From contig CBIHNI010000016.1 of NCBI GenBank assembly GCA_966211455.1, positions 60,152 to 124,151 on the forward strand: DNA of 64,000 nucleotides, given 5' to 3'. The notes below the pieces were generated by a model. The model was not told where the DNA came from. It saw only the letters and a list, made by a program, of their open reading frames with translations, and searched no databases. The DNA is from 21-14-0-10-47-8 sp966211455 (GTDB lineage Bacteria > Bdellovibrionota > Bdellovibrionia > Bdellovibrionales > Bdellovibrionaceae). The translations under genes and the position numbers were made by a program. Each line of letters starts with the position of its first letter. The first letter of the stretch is position 1. This document shows positions 42,296-51,578 of this stretch, piece after piece.

Positions 42296-43276
42296 ATGAA
42301 GAAAACTTCGATTGAGCGGGCTCGCACCGTATTGGATATTGAAGCGCAAGCGATCTTGGCTTTGCGCGACCGTTTGAATGACTCGTTTGAAAAGGCCGTG
42401 GATCTTTTGGCCGCCTGCCAGGGTAAGGTCATCGTGACCGGCATTGGTAAATCGGGACAAGTCGCGCGTAAGATCTCAAGCACCTTTTCTTCGACGGGGA
42501 CTCCGTCGGTGTTCTTGCACCCAGCGGAAGGTTCGCACGGGGACCTGGGTTTGATTGGCAAAGAAGATGTGGTCTTGGCGTTAAGCTACGGTGGGGAATC
42601 GCCCGAGCTCAATCCACTTTTGGGTTACATCGCTCGCAAAGGAAATGCTTTGATCGCGATGACGGGCGGGATGAAAAGTTCTTTGGCCCGTGCGGCGCGT
42701 GTTGTTTTGGATGTGTCGGTTGCGAAAGAAGCTTGTCCTTTGGAGCTGGCCCCGACAGCCAGTTCGACAGCCACCTTGGCGATGGGTGATGCCTTGGCCA
42801 TGGCTTTGATGGAACAAAAAGGTTTCAGTGCCGAGCAGTTCGCGGAATTTCACCCGGGCGGCAGCCTTGGATTTAAACTGAGCCGCGTGAGCGATAACAT
42901 GCACACCGGAGCCGGATTTATTTTGGTCACCGAGGACACGCCACTGCGCAAAGTTTTCTCTTTGATGAGTCAGAAGGAAACCCGTGGCGCGGCCGGTATC
43001 GTCGATGGCAATGGTGACCTGTTGGGAATTATCACCGACGGAGATATTCGTCGCCGTCTGGAGATGATCGAAGATCCTTTGGCCGGGGCGGCCCGCGATA
43101 TGATGACCCGTAATCCACGCACGGTCGACGCCGGCGAGATTGCCGAAAAAGCATTGTTTATGATGGAGCAATTTCGCATCAATCTGCTTTTCGTTTTGGA
43201 TTCAGCGGCGGCGCAACCCAAGAAGCCGGTCGGAGTCATTCATATTCACGACTTGCTTCGTAATAAAGTTCGTTAG
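42296..43276 (+). CDS. kdsD: D-arabinose 5-phosphate isomerase KdsD/KpsF
   Basis: 326 residues. The SIS sugar-isomerase domain (VIVTGIGKSGQVARKISSTFSSTGTPSVFLHP, LSYGGESPEL, PTASSTATLAMGDALA, FHPGGSLG) is followed by two CBS domains. It makes arabinose 5-phosphate, the first committed Kdo precursor. It follows pyrG by 8 nt. In many proteobacteria kdsC comes next; here an antisense CpaF gene intervenes. Confidence 0.95.
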   Translation: MKKTSIERARTVLDIEAQAILALRDRLNDSFEKAVDLLAACQGKVIVTGIGKSGQVARKISSTFSSTGTPSVFLHPAEGSHGDLGLIGKEDVVLALSYGGESPELNPLLGYIARKGNALIAMTGGMKSSLARAARVVLDVSVAKEACPLELAPTASSTATLAMGDALAMALMEQKGFSAEQFAEFHPGGSLGFKLSRVSDNMHTGAGFILVTEDTPLRKVFSLMSQKETRGAAGIVDGNGDLLGIITDGDIRRRLEMIEDPLAGAARDMMTRNPRTVDAGEIAEKALFMMEQFRINLLFVLDSAAAQPKKPVGVIHIHDLLRNKVR

Positions 43277-43292
43277 TATCCGTGGGCCGCGG

Positions 43293-44390
43293 TTAGGCGG
43301 CCAGTTTCGGTTTGTAATCCGGATTGAAAAACTGTGGCGGGAATTTGGCTTTCAGGTTTGCGCTTTCTTCGATGAAAGACGGCGTGTAACCGGTCGAAAT
43401 CGTCGCTTTCGCGGCATCTGACCATTTGAATATACTTTCCGTTTCGTACTTGTCGCCCGTTCGTCCCAAGACTTCCATGATTTCAACCACCCGGCGTTTT
43501 CCGTCTGCCGAGCGCTCGACTTGCACGATCAAGCTTAAGGTGTTGGCGATATCGGTTTGAATCATCGAAAGCGGGGCTTCGATCCCCGAGCGCAGGATCA
43601 TCGCTTCCAGGCGGCGAAGAGCATCGGCCGCGGTGTTGGCGTGAATGGTGGTCATGCTGCCCTCGTGGCCGGTGTTCATGGCCATCAACATATCGAAAGC
43701 TTCGGATCCACGGCACTCGCCGACAATGATGCGATCCGGTCGCATGCGAAGCGCATTGCGAAGCAGATGATCGGTTTGAATCGACAGCTCATTCGAGGCC
43801 GAACGCGTTTCCATGCGCACCAGGTTTTTGATGTTCATTTGAATTTCGGCCGTGTCTTCGATCGAAACGACGCGTTCTTTGGGGCTGATGAAAGATGTCA
43901 GCACGCCCATCACGGTTGTTTTGCCGGAGCCGGTTCCGCCACTGATCACCAGGTTTTGGCGGCTGGCGACAGCTTGATTTAAAAAATACACCATTTTCTC
44001 GTCCATGGTTCCGGATTTGATCATCGACTGATGATTGAAATTGCTGACGGACACTTTGCGGATCGTGACCGAAGGACTTTCAAACGCGATCGGCGGAATG
44101 ACGATGTTCAAGCGGGATCCATCCGGAAGGCGGGCATCCAGGCAGGGATTTTTTCGGTTCAATTCTTTTCCCAACACGGCGGCCAGCGAAGCGACAAATC
44201 GTGACAGGGCTTCGGGATTTTGGAACTTGTACTCGGAAGCTTCGATCACGCCGTTTCTTTCGATGAAAATGCAGTCCCATCGATTGACCATGATTTCGCT
44301 GACGGACTTGTCCATCAAATAAGGTTTCAGCGGACCGGCTTCTTGTTTCCAGTCATTCTGGGCTGCCTGGGGGCTTGAAGATTCAGCCAT
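43293..44390 (-). CDS. CpaF-family secretion/pilus ATPase (2)
   Basis: 365 residues, the same family as the ATPase at 28499 but clearly a different paralogue: VSEIMVNRWDCIFIERNG, DARLPDGSRLNIVIPP, Walker A SGGTGSGKTT, EDTAEIQ, RPDRIIVGECRGSEA, GHEGSMTTIHANT. It is monocistronic, antisense between kdsD and kdsC, with no Tad partners nearby. The 3' end is 16 nt from kdsD. An insertion into the Kdo locus in this lineage is likely. Confidence 0.9.
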   Translation of the reverse strand: MAESSSPQAAQNDWKQEAGPLKPYLMDKSVSEIMVNRWDCIFIERNGVIEASEYKFQNPEALSRFVASLAAVLGKELNRKNPCLDARLPDGSRLNIVIPPIAFESPSVTIRKVSVSNFNHQSMIKSGTMDEKMVYFLNQAVASRQNLVISGGTGSGKTTVMGVLTSFISPKERVVSIEDTAEIQMNIKNLVRMETRSASNELSIQTDHLLRNALRMRPDRIIVGECRGSEAFDMLMAMNTGHEGSMTTIHANTAADALRRLEAMILRSGIEAPLSMIQTDIANTLSLIVQVERSADGKRRVVEIMEVLGRTGDKYETESIFKWSDAAKATISTGYTPSFIEESANLKAKFPPQFFNPDYKPKLAA

Positions 44391-44529
44391 CGAATACTCC
44401 TTCGATTCTTTCAGTCTTATCTTCGGAATTTTGGCGAGGATTGTTGAGTTTCGACCAAGGTCCGTATTTCAGTGGTGAAAGTTTTAACCAGCCTTGCCGG
44501 AAGTTCGCTGACATCGTCACAATAGATCT

Positions 44530-45024
44530 GTGGACGAAAAGTTGAAAAAAATTAAATTGTTGATCATGGATGTCGACGGGGTCTTGACCGACTGTCGTGT
44601 TTTTCTGGATTCGGACGGGCATTGGAAGCGTCTCTTTTCCATTCGTGACGGTTACGGCATCACTCGGTTGATGGAAGCCGGTTATAAAACCGCGGTGATC
44701 ACCGGGTCGAAGGCGATCGATATCGAGAAACGCGTCCAAGGTCTAGGCATCCATTATTTTTTCCAGGGATCGACGGACAAGCTTCCGGCTTTTCAGCAAC
44801 TGCAGAAAGACACGGGGCTCAGTCCGGAAGAGATGGCCTATATCGGTGACGATCTTTTTGATATTCCGCTTTTGGAAAAAGTCGGTTTTGCGGCCACCGT
44901 TCCGGAAGCCATGGAAGATGTTTTGGAAGTGGTGGACTACGTCACCAGACGGCCGGGCGGAAACGGCGCGGTTCGCGAAATCTGCGACTATATTTTTAAA
45001 TTCGGCGCTTTCAGTGGAAAGTGA
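44530..45024 (+). CDS. kdsC: Kdo 8-phosphate phosphatase KdsC
   Basis: 164 residues of the HAD superfamily without cap, typical of KdsC. The catalytic DVDGVLTD holds Asp14 and Asp16, ITGSKA is motif II, and YIGDDLFDIPLL gives the metal-binding acids. It hydrolyses Kdo 8-phosphate to Kdo. The start is GTG with no Shine-Dalgarno. It is followed 28 nt later by the first beta-barrel of the motility-like cluster, so co-transcription is possible. Confidence 0.93.
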   Translation: MDEKLKKIKLLIMDVDGVLTDCRVFLDSDGHWKRLFSIRDGYGITRLMEAGYKTAVITGSKAIDIEKRVQGLGIHYFFQGSTDKLPAFQQLQKDTGLSPEEMAYIGDDLFDIPLLEKVGFAATVPEAMEDVLEVVDYVTRRPGGNGAVREICDYIFKFGAFSGK

Positions 45025-45052
45025 TTTGAAACAGCACCAAGGATTGGCAACT

Positions 45053-45799
45053 ATGAATCGAAAATTTGCAAAATGGGGAATGATCTCGGTTTTCACGGTA
45101 CTCCTGGTCGCGCTGCAGACGATGGATGCCTACGCAGCCGACTCCATGGAAATTCAAGAGGACGAGTTGGCTCAGGAATCCGTTTTGCCTAAGTTTGACC
45201 GTCCCGAGTCCGTGCGCCGCCGAAATGTGGTCACCGACAAAAAATTTGAATTCGGCGGTTACTACGGTTGGAATATTTTGGAACCCATCCTGAATCAAAG
45301 CAAAGTCGGTTTCAATTTGGGTTATCACATCTCGGAAGAGTCGGCATTTATGCTGAACTATGCTCACTGGATGTCGGGTTTGAACAATCAGTACACGGAT
45401 GGATTGGCGGCAAGCCCGAACAATTTGGATTTTGAACGTTCGCCGAAGCTCAAATACTCGCTTTACGGGCATTACGAGTGGAAAATCTTTTACGGAAAAA
45501 TCAGTTTCACAAAGCAAGGTGTTGTGAATCTGTCGACTTATCCGATTTTTGGTGTCGGCACGACCGCTTACGAACATAAAAACTATTTCGGTGCGGATGT
45601 GGGCATCGGGCAGAAGTTTTATTTCGGAAAATCGGTCGCTTTGCGCGCCGATTTCAAACTGCAATACAGTCAAAAACCAAGTCCTTTCTTAAAAGGAAAT
45701 ATGAAAACTTCGGATCCAAAACCCGAAAGTCTGGGCAGTTTCCCCGATAAATGGGATCTCGGCACCATGCTCGAGGTCGGCGTTTCGTTCCTGCTTTAA
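45053..45799 (+). CDS. Outer-membrane beta-barrel of the Glt-like cluster (1)
   Basis: 248 residues, ATG after AAGGA. Signal peptide ends at AYAAD. A charged stretch (VRRRNVVTDKKFEF) leads into a barrel with strands such as VGFNLGYHISEESAFMLNY and KYSLYGHYEWKIFYGKI, ending in LEVGVSFLL. This is the type of barrel annotated in myxobacteria and relatives beside gliding genes (GltA/GltB-like). First of two related barrels; the pair and a TPR gene mirror gltB-gltA-gltC. Confidence 0.75.
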   Translation: MNRKFAKWGMISVFTVLLVALQTMDAYAADSMEIQEDELAQESVLPKFDRPESVRRRNVVTDKKFEFGGYYGWNILEPILNQSKVGFNLGYHISEESAFMLNYAHWMSGLNNQYTDGLAASPNNLDFERSPKLKYSLYGHYEWKIFYGKISFTKQGVVNLSTYPIFGVGTTAYEHKNYFGADVGIGQKFYFGKSVALRADFKLQYSQKPSPFLKGNMKTSDPKPESLGSFPDKWDLGTMLEVGVSFLL

Positions 45800-45940
45800 T
45801 CTTTCTCAAAATCCGTAACGGCGAAATTCGAAATGATGACTCGACTGAGATCCAGTCGGGCCGGTCTAGTTTCATCTCGAGTTCTACAAGCCTTCAAAAA
45901 AATTAGATATTTTAAGAAGTGGCAGTTGAAGGATGTGAAC

Positions 45941-46741
45941 ATGCGAAAAGGATTTCTTCTCAGTACGGCATTGTTCGTTTTGATTCACTTTGCGGCACCG
46001 GCGGTGTGGGCGCAAGACGAAGACAGTTCGGAGAATTCGACGGACGTTGAGCAAATCGAAGCCGAGCTACAAAAACGAAGCGTCAAAACTCCGGAACCGG
46101 ATGCTCCGGCAATGGACAAGAATGAAAAGCTTGAAGATTTTTCGGGCTTGGGAAAGCTTGCGCCTTTCAGCGAAATCTCGGTGATTCAAAAACGCTTTCT
46201 TCCGAAATCGGGACGCTTTCAGTTTTTTGGCGCTGCGACCACCGTGGTGAACGATCCATGGTTTGTTGGCATGGGGGCGGATCTTCGCTTAGGTTATCAC
46301 TTCACGGAAACCTGGGGGCTTGAAGCCACCGGCATTTTCCTTAGCAATTCGCAGCGACAGGCGATCAAAGATCTTTACGACCAGCATGGTGTTAAGACGG
46401 ACTCGATCATCACGGCGAAAAGTTATTACGGTGCTTCGCTTTTGTGGAATCCGATTTACGGAAAAATGGGACTTTTCAATCGCCGCATCATTCCTTTTGA
46501 TATGTACTTTGCCTTGGGTGGCGGAACGACGGGTGTCGATGGCGGCAAGGGCGGATCGACCATTCACTTTGGCACCGGGCAGATTTTTGCTTGGTCCAAG
46601 GCCATGGGTTTCCGCTGGGACTTTTCTTGGAATAGCTTCAGCGCGACACCGGACGTCGCAGGCGCCTCTTCTCAAAGCTTTAATAACTTGCTCCTGTCAG
46701 TGGGTGTGAGCTTCTTCTTTCCGGAGGCAAAATACCGATGA
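45941..46741 (+). CDS. Outer-membrane beta-barrel of the Glt-like cluster (2)
   Basis: 266 residues with a signal peptide (cut after AVWAQ), an acidic Glu/Asp linker and a barrel domain from about residue 85 (GRFQFFGAATTVVNDPWF, ADLRLGYHFTETWGLEATGIF). It shares layout and motifs with the preceding barrel, so the pair probably arose by duplication. It ends by overlapping the next TPR gene by 4 nt (ATGA). Confidence 0.75.
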   Translation: MRKGFLLSTALFVLIHFAAPAVWAQDEDSSENSTDVEQIEAELQKRSVKTPEPDAPAMDKNEKLEDFSGLGKLAPFSEISVIQKRFLPKSGRFQFFGAATTVVNDPWFVGMGADLRLGYHFTETWGLEATGIFLSNSQRQAIKDLYDQHGVKTDSIITAKSYYGASLLWNPIYGKMGLFNRRIIPFDMYFALGGGTTGVDGGKGGSTIHFGTGQIFAWSKAMGFRWDFSWNSFSATPDVAGASSQSFNNLLLSVGVSFFFPEAKYR

Positions 46742-48369
46742 GAACCTCTTCACTTCTTCTCAGTTCGATTCTTGGTGTGATGGTGGGGTTGGGGCCGGCG
46801 ATGGCTTCAGCGCAGAACCGAAAACAAGCGGCTCCCAAAGCCGTGCGTAAGGCTGCGCCCAATAACACTCGGGGGTGGGCGCCCCAGCAAACACGAGGCG
46901 CGGCACCGGTGGCCAGTGCGGCTTCGCAAAAGCAATTGTCAGAAGCTTTGTCGATGGTGCGAAGTGGCCAGTACGATCAGGCGGCGGTGCGCTTGTTTGC
47001 GCTTTCCAGAAGAACCGATTTGGCGGCCGAGCGCATGCAGATCAAGTACATCCTAGGCGTTTGCTTGCTGGAGCTGAAGTTCAATCAGATTGCGGCGTTT
47101 CAATTTGTCGACGTGATTCGTAACGGAAATAACAAGTACACAAAACAGGCGATCGAAAAGCTTTCGATCGCGGCGGACGAGCTGGGCGACGATTCGCTTT
47201 TGACCTATGCGATCACCAAGGTTCAGGTCGACGATTTTCCGGATAAGTACCGCGATATGATCTTTTATCGTTTGGGCGAGATCAAGCTGAAGAACGGGCA
47301 GGCTTCGGAAGCCGCTTTGGCATTTTCGAAAGTGGGATCGACCAGTCGCTATTTTGCGCAAGCTAAATTCAACCGCGGTCGTGCACTTTTGGAAGCCAAC
47401 CAGCCGAACGAGGCTTTGAAATCGTTCCAAAGTCTTTTGTCATCGCGGGGCGGAGCTCCTGTGACCGATACGAATCGGGTTGCGGCAGAACTTGCGATTG
47501 CGCGAACTTATTATCAAGCCCAAGCGTGGGACGAATCCATTGATTGGTACCGTAAGATTCCTCGCGATACCGAATTCTGGCATGCCGCTTTGTTCGAAGA
47601 AACTTGGGCCTTTTTGCGCGCGGCTCGATTCCGTTCAGCGCTTTCAAATCTGCAGAGCTTGCATTCTAGCTATTATGAAGAGTTCTATATTCCGGAATCT
47701 CTTTTGCTGAGAGCGATCGTTTATCTTTATATCTGTAAGTACAGCGAGATGGAAAAAGTCTTGGATCTGTTCGAGAAGACTTACGGGCCGGTTCGTCACT
47801 CTTTGGCGGAATTCATGACGTCGAATCGCGATCCGATGACTTTCTATCAGGAAATGGAAAAGGCGATCTTCCTGCGTCGTGACCCCAACTACAAAGCTTC
47901 TTTGCGCATTCCGTTCAATGTGGCGAAACACATCACGGATGAAGGCGATATCAAACGCGCCTTTGCATACCTGAAGACCTTGGGCGACGAGAAGAAAAGA
48001 CTGGATGCAAATTCGGTCGTGGGGCGCGGTGCTTTGGGAAATTACGCCAACAAGATTCTTTCCAACCGCAATCGCAACACGCGGATCGGGATCGGCGAAA
48101 TGGCGAAAGCCCACATGATGACGATCCGGGGCGAGCTGCGTGATCTGAACGAACAAGCTGGATTCATCCGTTACGAAATGATCAACGGACAGAAAGAACA
48201 GCTGAAAAAACGCATTGCCGGTAAAGATCTGACCGGCAAGCAGATCGATGAAGACGTGAATCGTGAATTCTATGTTCAAAATGGTTACGAGTACTGGCCG
48301 TTTGACGGCGAGTACTGGCTGGATGAAGTCGGAAACTACCACTATCTCGGAAAACAGAGTTGCGAGTGA
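46738..48369 (+). CDS. Periplasmic TPR protein (GltC-like)
   Basis: 543 residues with a signal peptide ending at MASAQ and a basic Ala/Pro linker. TPR-like helical pairs run from about 60 to 380 (ALSMVRSGQYDQAAVRLFAL, ARTYYQAQAWDESIDWYRKIP). The C-terminus has a distinctive FDGEYWLDEVGNYHYL segment. By position after two barrels it corresponds to GltC of Myxococcus. TPR arrays there scaffold periplasmic parts of the gliding complex. Confidence 0.75.
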   Translation: MRTSSLLLSSILGVMVGLGPAMASAQNRKQAAPKAVRKAAPNNTRGWAPQQTRGAAPVASAASQKQLSEALSMVRSGQYDQAAVRLFALSRRTDLAAERMQIKYILGVCLLELKFNQIAAFQFVDVIRNGNNKYTKQAIEKLSIAADELGDDSLLTYAITKVQVDDFPDKYRDMIFYRLGEIKLKNGQASEAALAFSKVGSTSRYFAQAKFNRGRALLEANQPNEALKSFQSLLSSRGGAPVTDTNRVAAELAIARTYYQAQAWDESIDWYRKIPRDTEFWHAALFEETWAFLRAARFRSALSNLQSLHSSYYEEFYIPESLLLRAIVYLYICKYSEMEKVLDLFEKTYGPVRHSLAEFMTSNRDPMTFYQEMEKAIFLRRDPNYKASLRIPFNVAKHITDEGDIKRAFAYLKTLGDEKKRLDANSVVGRGALGNYANKILSNRNRNTRIGIGEMAKAHMMTIRGELRDLNEQAGFIRYEMINGQKEQLKKRIAGKDLTGKQIDEDVNREFYVQNGYEYWPFDGEYWLDEVGNYHYLGKQSCE

Positions 48370-48371
48370 TC

Positions 48372-51300
48372 ATGAAAAAGATTGTCTTATCCTTATCAGT
48401 TCCCGTGTTTGTTTTGGCTTCGGAACCGAGCTTTGCGGCTCCGGCTAAATCCAAGAAACCGGCGGCACCGGCTCAGCAAGCGGCACCGGCGAAAAAGAAA
48501 ACGGTCGGCGAGCTTCTGAAGCAAGCGGACCGTGGCGCTGGTCTGTCGATGCAAAAAAAGAAAGACATCATGATTCCCGAGGCGGGGGATCTTTTTGACC
48601 AGAAGAAGGCTTCGGTCAATTTGAATCAGGTCAAACCGCCGAAGACCTCGGTGTTCTTCGAAGACTCGAATGATGACAAAGCCCGCTTGGAAAAGATCAC
48701 CGATCAGCAGATCACCGAGCTTTTCAAGCTGACTCAGAAATTTAAAAATTCTCCACAGCGCGGGGAGCTTTGGCTTCGTCTGGCCGAGCTGTATGTTGAA
48801 AAAGCGGCCGTGATCGATTTCCGCAAGCAAGGCGAATACGATTTGGCGCTGAAAGAGTTCCAAAGTGGCAAGCGTAAAACCAAACCGGTTTTGGATCTTG
48901 CGGACGCGAAGGAATACAATAAGAAAGCCATTCAGCTTTACGAATGGTTCGTTCGCGACTTCCCCAAAGACGACAAGATGGACCAGGCCTTGTTCTTCTT
49001 GGGATACAATAACTATGAATTGGGAAAATTGGATGTCGGAACGTCGTACTATACGCGTCTGACAAAAGAGTATCCGAACAGTCCTTACGTGATTGAAACC
49101 AACTTTGCTTTGGCCGAATTCTATTTTGAAAACGAAAAGTGGGAAACGGCACGGGGCTATTACGCTCAGGTTCTGAAATACAAGCGTCACCGCCTTTTCA
49201 CATTCTCGATGTACAAGACGGCTTGGTGTGAATTCCGCTCGGGGAAAACATCGCAAGCCCTTCAGACCATGGAAAGCCTGATTCGAATTTCCAAAGAGCA
49301 GGCCGCCCAAGAACGAGTGCAAGGGAAGAAGAATCTGAACAAAGGCCGTCTGGAAAGCGAAGGCCTGCGTGACATCGTCGTATTCTACGCCGACGTCGGA
49401 GAGGCCGAAAAAGCGCCTTCTTATTTCCGCGCTTTGGCTGGCAAAGACAGCGGCAACTATATCGAGAAGCTGGCGTATCTTTACTCGGACAAAGGGAACT
49501 TGGCCGGAGCCCGTTACCTTTTCAATTATCTGATTCAGCAAGAACCGACGTCGCCGAAAGCTTTCGATTACAAATACCAGGTGGTCCGATTGTTCTCGAA
49601 TGCGAAACGCTCTCGCGAATTCCGTGAGGAGATGTTCGCCTGGATCCGTGATTTCGGAAACTCGAGCGCTTGGTATCAAGCAAATCAAGGCAACACCGAA
49701 TTCGTTCAGAACTCTTATAAATTGCGCGAACAAACTTTGCGCACTTATATCTTGCAGCAGCACCAAACGGCCCAGAACTCGCGAGCGGCCTTTTCTCAAG
49801 CTTTGGCTTTAGAGGGTTACAAACTTTATCTGTCAGAGTTTAAAGATTCGCCGGTGATTGCGGACATGCATTTTTACTATGCGGAACTTTTGTATGATCT
49901 GAAAAAGTTCAATGAAGCCGGCGAACATTACATGTGGGTCGCACAAAACGGAAAGAATTCAAAATTCTATTCGCGCGCCTCCGAGAACGTGGTTCTGGCT
50001 TTGGAAAAAGATTTGCCAAAGGACGAAGAGATCGCGGCGAAAGTCGGCAAGTCCGTGGAGCCTCAGCCTTTGGATCCGCGTGTTGAGAAATTCATTGCTG
50101 CAGCCAAAGATTATATCGAACGTCTTCCCGACACGGAAAAAGCGGTCGAGATGAAGTTCCGTGTGGGACGCTTGTACTATCAACACAATCAATTCGATCA
50201 AGCGATCCCGTACTTTAAAGACATCGTGGCGAAGCATTCGAAAACGAAATACGGCGAATACTCGGCCAACCTTCTTTTGGATGCTTACAACTTGAAGAAG
50301 GATTACGCGGGTCTGGAAAAGGCCGGCAGCGAGCTTTTGGCGATGCCGGGAATCGCGAATTCAAAAGCGGGATCCGATATTCGTGACGTCATGGAAAAGG
50401 CAAGCTTCAAGCGCGCGCAAGATTTGGAAGTTTCAAAAGATTACGGTGCCAGCGCGGCACAGTTTGAAAGCTTCGCCAAACAAAATCCTTCGTCACCTTT
50501 GGCGATTTCCGCTTTGTTCAACTCGGCGATCAACTATGAGCGTGCGGGACAAAATAACAAGGCGATTTCGGCTCACGCGGCGGTTCTGGCGTCGAAAGAT
50601 AAAGCGGCCGAGCCGTTGAAGCCGAAGTCTCGTCGCATCGTCGCAAAGTTGTATCAGGATGCGGGCATGTTGGAAGAGGCGGCGGCGGCTTACAAAGCGG
50701 CGGCGGTCGAGGCCGGAAAGGATCCGTTGGCGGCGAATTTGTACTTCAATGCGGCGATCCTGTATGAAGCAACCGGTAAGAATGCCGAAGCGATTCGCAA
50801 TTACGAGACTTACTATAACATGCATAAAAAACGCGATCGCGCCGAAGCGTTGTACATGATGGCGACTTTGCAACGAAAGCAAGGATCCCTGTCGAAAGCG
50901 GCGGATAACTATGTGACCTATATCGATTCGGGTGTGGGTTCGCAAGAACGCAACGTCGAATCGGCGTACTGGCTGCACGATATCTCGCGCCGCTTGAATC
51001 GCACTTCGAAAACGGAAGAGTGGAAAAAGAAAACCTTGGGTCTGCAAAAAGCCTATGCTCCGAATAAAAAAGGACCGGGAGCAACCTATGCGGCGAAAAT
51101 CAAATTGGCCGATGCCACTTTGGTCTTCAACGAGCTGAAGGGTATTCGCATTCCGGCCAATCCGGCGGCTCAGCAAGCGGCCGCACAGAAGAAAATCGGT
51201 TTGGTGACACGTTTGAATTCGGATCTGGCAGATGTGATCAAGTACGACAGTGCGGACGAAATCGTCGGTGCGCTTTCTCTGTTGGGTCAGGCAAACCTGC

Positions 51301-51578
51301 ATATGGGTGAAGCCCTGGTCGGGGCGCCGATCCCGGCCGGCTTGAACGCCGAAGAGACCAAACAGTACAAAGCGGGGATCGAAAAGTTGGCCGAACCGTT
51401 CTTTAATAAAGCGAAAGAAAGTTTAAAGGCGGCCGTCACCCGTGGTTCGGAACTGGATACCTTTAACGAGCATTACCACAAAGCTCGTCAATTGGCTTTG
51501 AAGCTGGATCCAAAATCCTTCTATGACGGTGGTGAAATCGGATCCGATGTTCGCATGGGAAGCTGGGGGATGGAATGA
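48372..51578 (+). CDS. Giant periplasmic TPR protein (GltD/AgmU-like)
   Basis: 1068 residues, the longest protein of the window. Start at ATG 48372 with signal peptide (EPSFAAPAKS) and Lys/Ala-rich linker. TPR-like repeats span nearly all of it (LWLRLAELYVEKA, DQALFFLGYNNYELGKLDVG, FRVGRLYYQHNQFDQAIPYFKDI, AALYNAAILYEATGKN-like units). Size and neighbours match AgmU/GltD, a periplasmic gliding protein that decorates moving focal adhesions. It overlaps the next TPR lipoprotein by 4 nt. Confidence 0.75.
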   Translation: MKKIVLSLSVPVFVLASEPSFAAPAKSKKPAAPAQQAAPAKKKTVGELLKQADRGAGLSMQKKKDIMIPEAGDLFDQKKASVNLNQVKPPKTSVFFEDSNDDKARLEKITDQQITELFKLTQKFKNSPQRGELWLRLAELYVEKAAVIDFRKQGEYDLALKEFQSGKRKTKPVLDLADAKEYNKKAIQLYEWFVRDFPKDDKMDQALFFLGYNNYELGKLDVGTSYYTRLTKEYPNSPYVIETNFALAEFYFENEKWETARGYYAQVLKYKRHRLFTFSMYKTAWCEFRSGKTSQALQTMESLIRISKEQAAQERVQGKKNLNKGRLESEGLRDIVVFYADVGEAEKAPSYFRALAGKDSGNYIEKLAYLYSDKGNLAGARYLFNYLIQQEPTSPKAFDYKYQVVRLFSNAKRSREFREEMFAWIRDFGNSSAWYQANQGNTEFVQNSYKLREQTLRTYILQQHQTAQNSRAAFSQALALEGYKLYLSEFKDSPVIADMHFYYAELLYDLKKFNEAGEHYMWVAQNGKNSKFYSRASENVVLALEKDLPKDEEIAAKVGKSVEPQPLDPRVEKFIAAAKDYIERLPDTEKAVEMKFRVGRLYYQHNQFDQAIPYFKDIVAKHSKTKYGEYSANLLLDAYNLKKDYAGLEKAGSELLAMPGIANSKAGSDIRDVMEKASFKRAQDLEVSKDYGASAAQFESFAKQNPSSPLAISALFNSAINYERAGQNNKAISAHAAVLASKDKAAEPLKPKSRRIVAKLYQDAGMLEEAAAAYKAAAVEAGKDPLAANLYFNAAILYEATGKNAEAIRNYETYYNMHKKRDRAEALYMMATLQRKQGSLSKAADNYVTYIDSGVGSQERNVESAYWLHDISRRLNRTSKTEEWKKKTLGLQKAYAPNKKGPGATYAAKIKLADATLVFNELKGIRIPANPAAQQAAAQKKIGLVTRLNSDLADVIKYDSADEIVGALSLLGQANLHMGEALVGAPIPAGLNAEETKQYKAGIEKLAEPFFNKAKESLKAAVTRGSELDTFNEHYHKARQLALKLDPKSFYDGGEIGSDVRMGSWGME

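Noticed and set aside
43285..43302. Terminator between kdsD and CpaF (2)
   Set aside because: GGCCGC/GCGGCC forms only a 6-bp stem overlapping the CpaF stop region and lacks T-runs.
48396..49799. 467-codon open frame antisense to the giant TPR gene
   Set aside because: It is the reverse-strand shadow of a Lys/Glu-rich coding region; no ribosome site, and protein composition (Phe/Arg/Gln runs) is typical of antisense frames.
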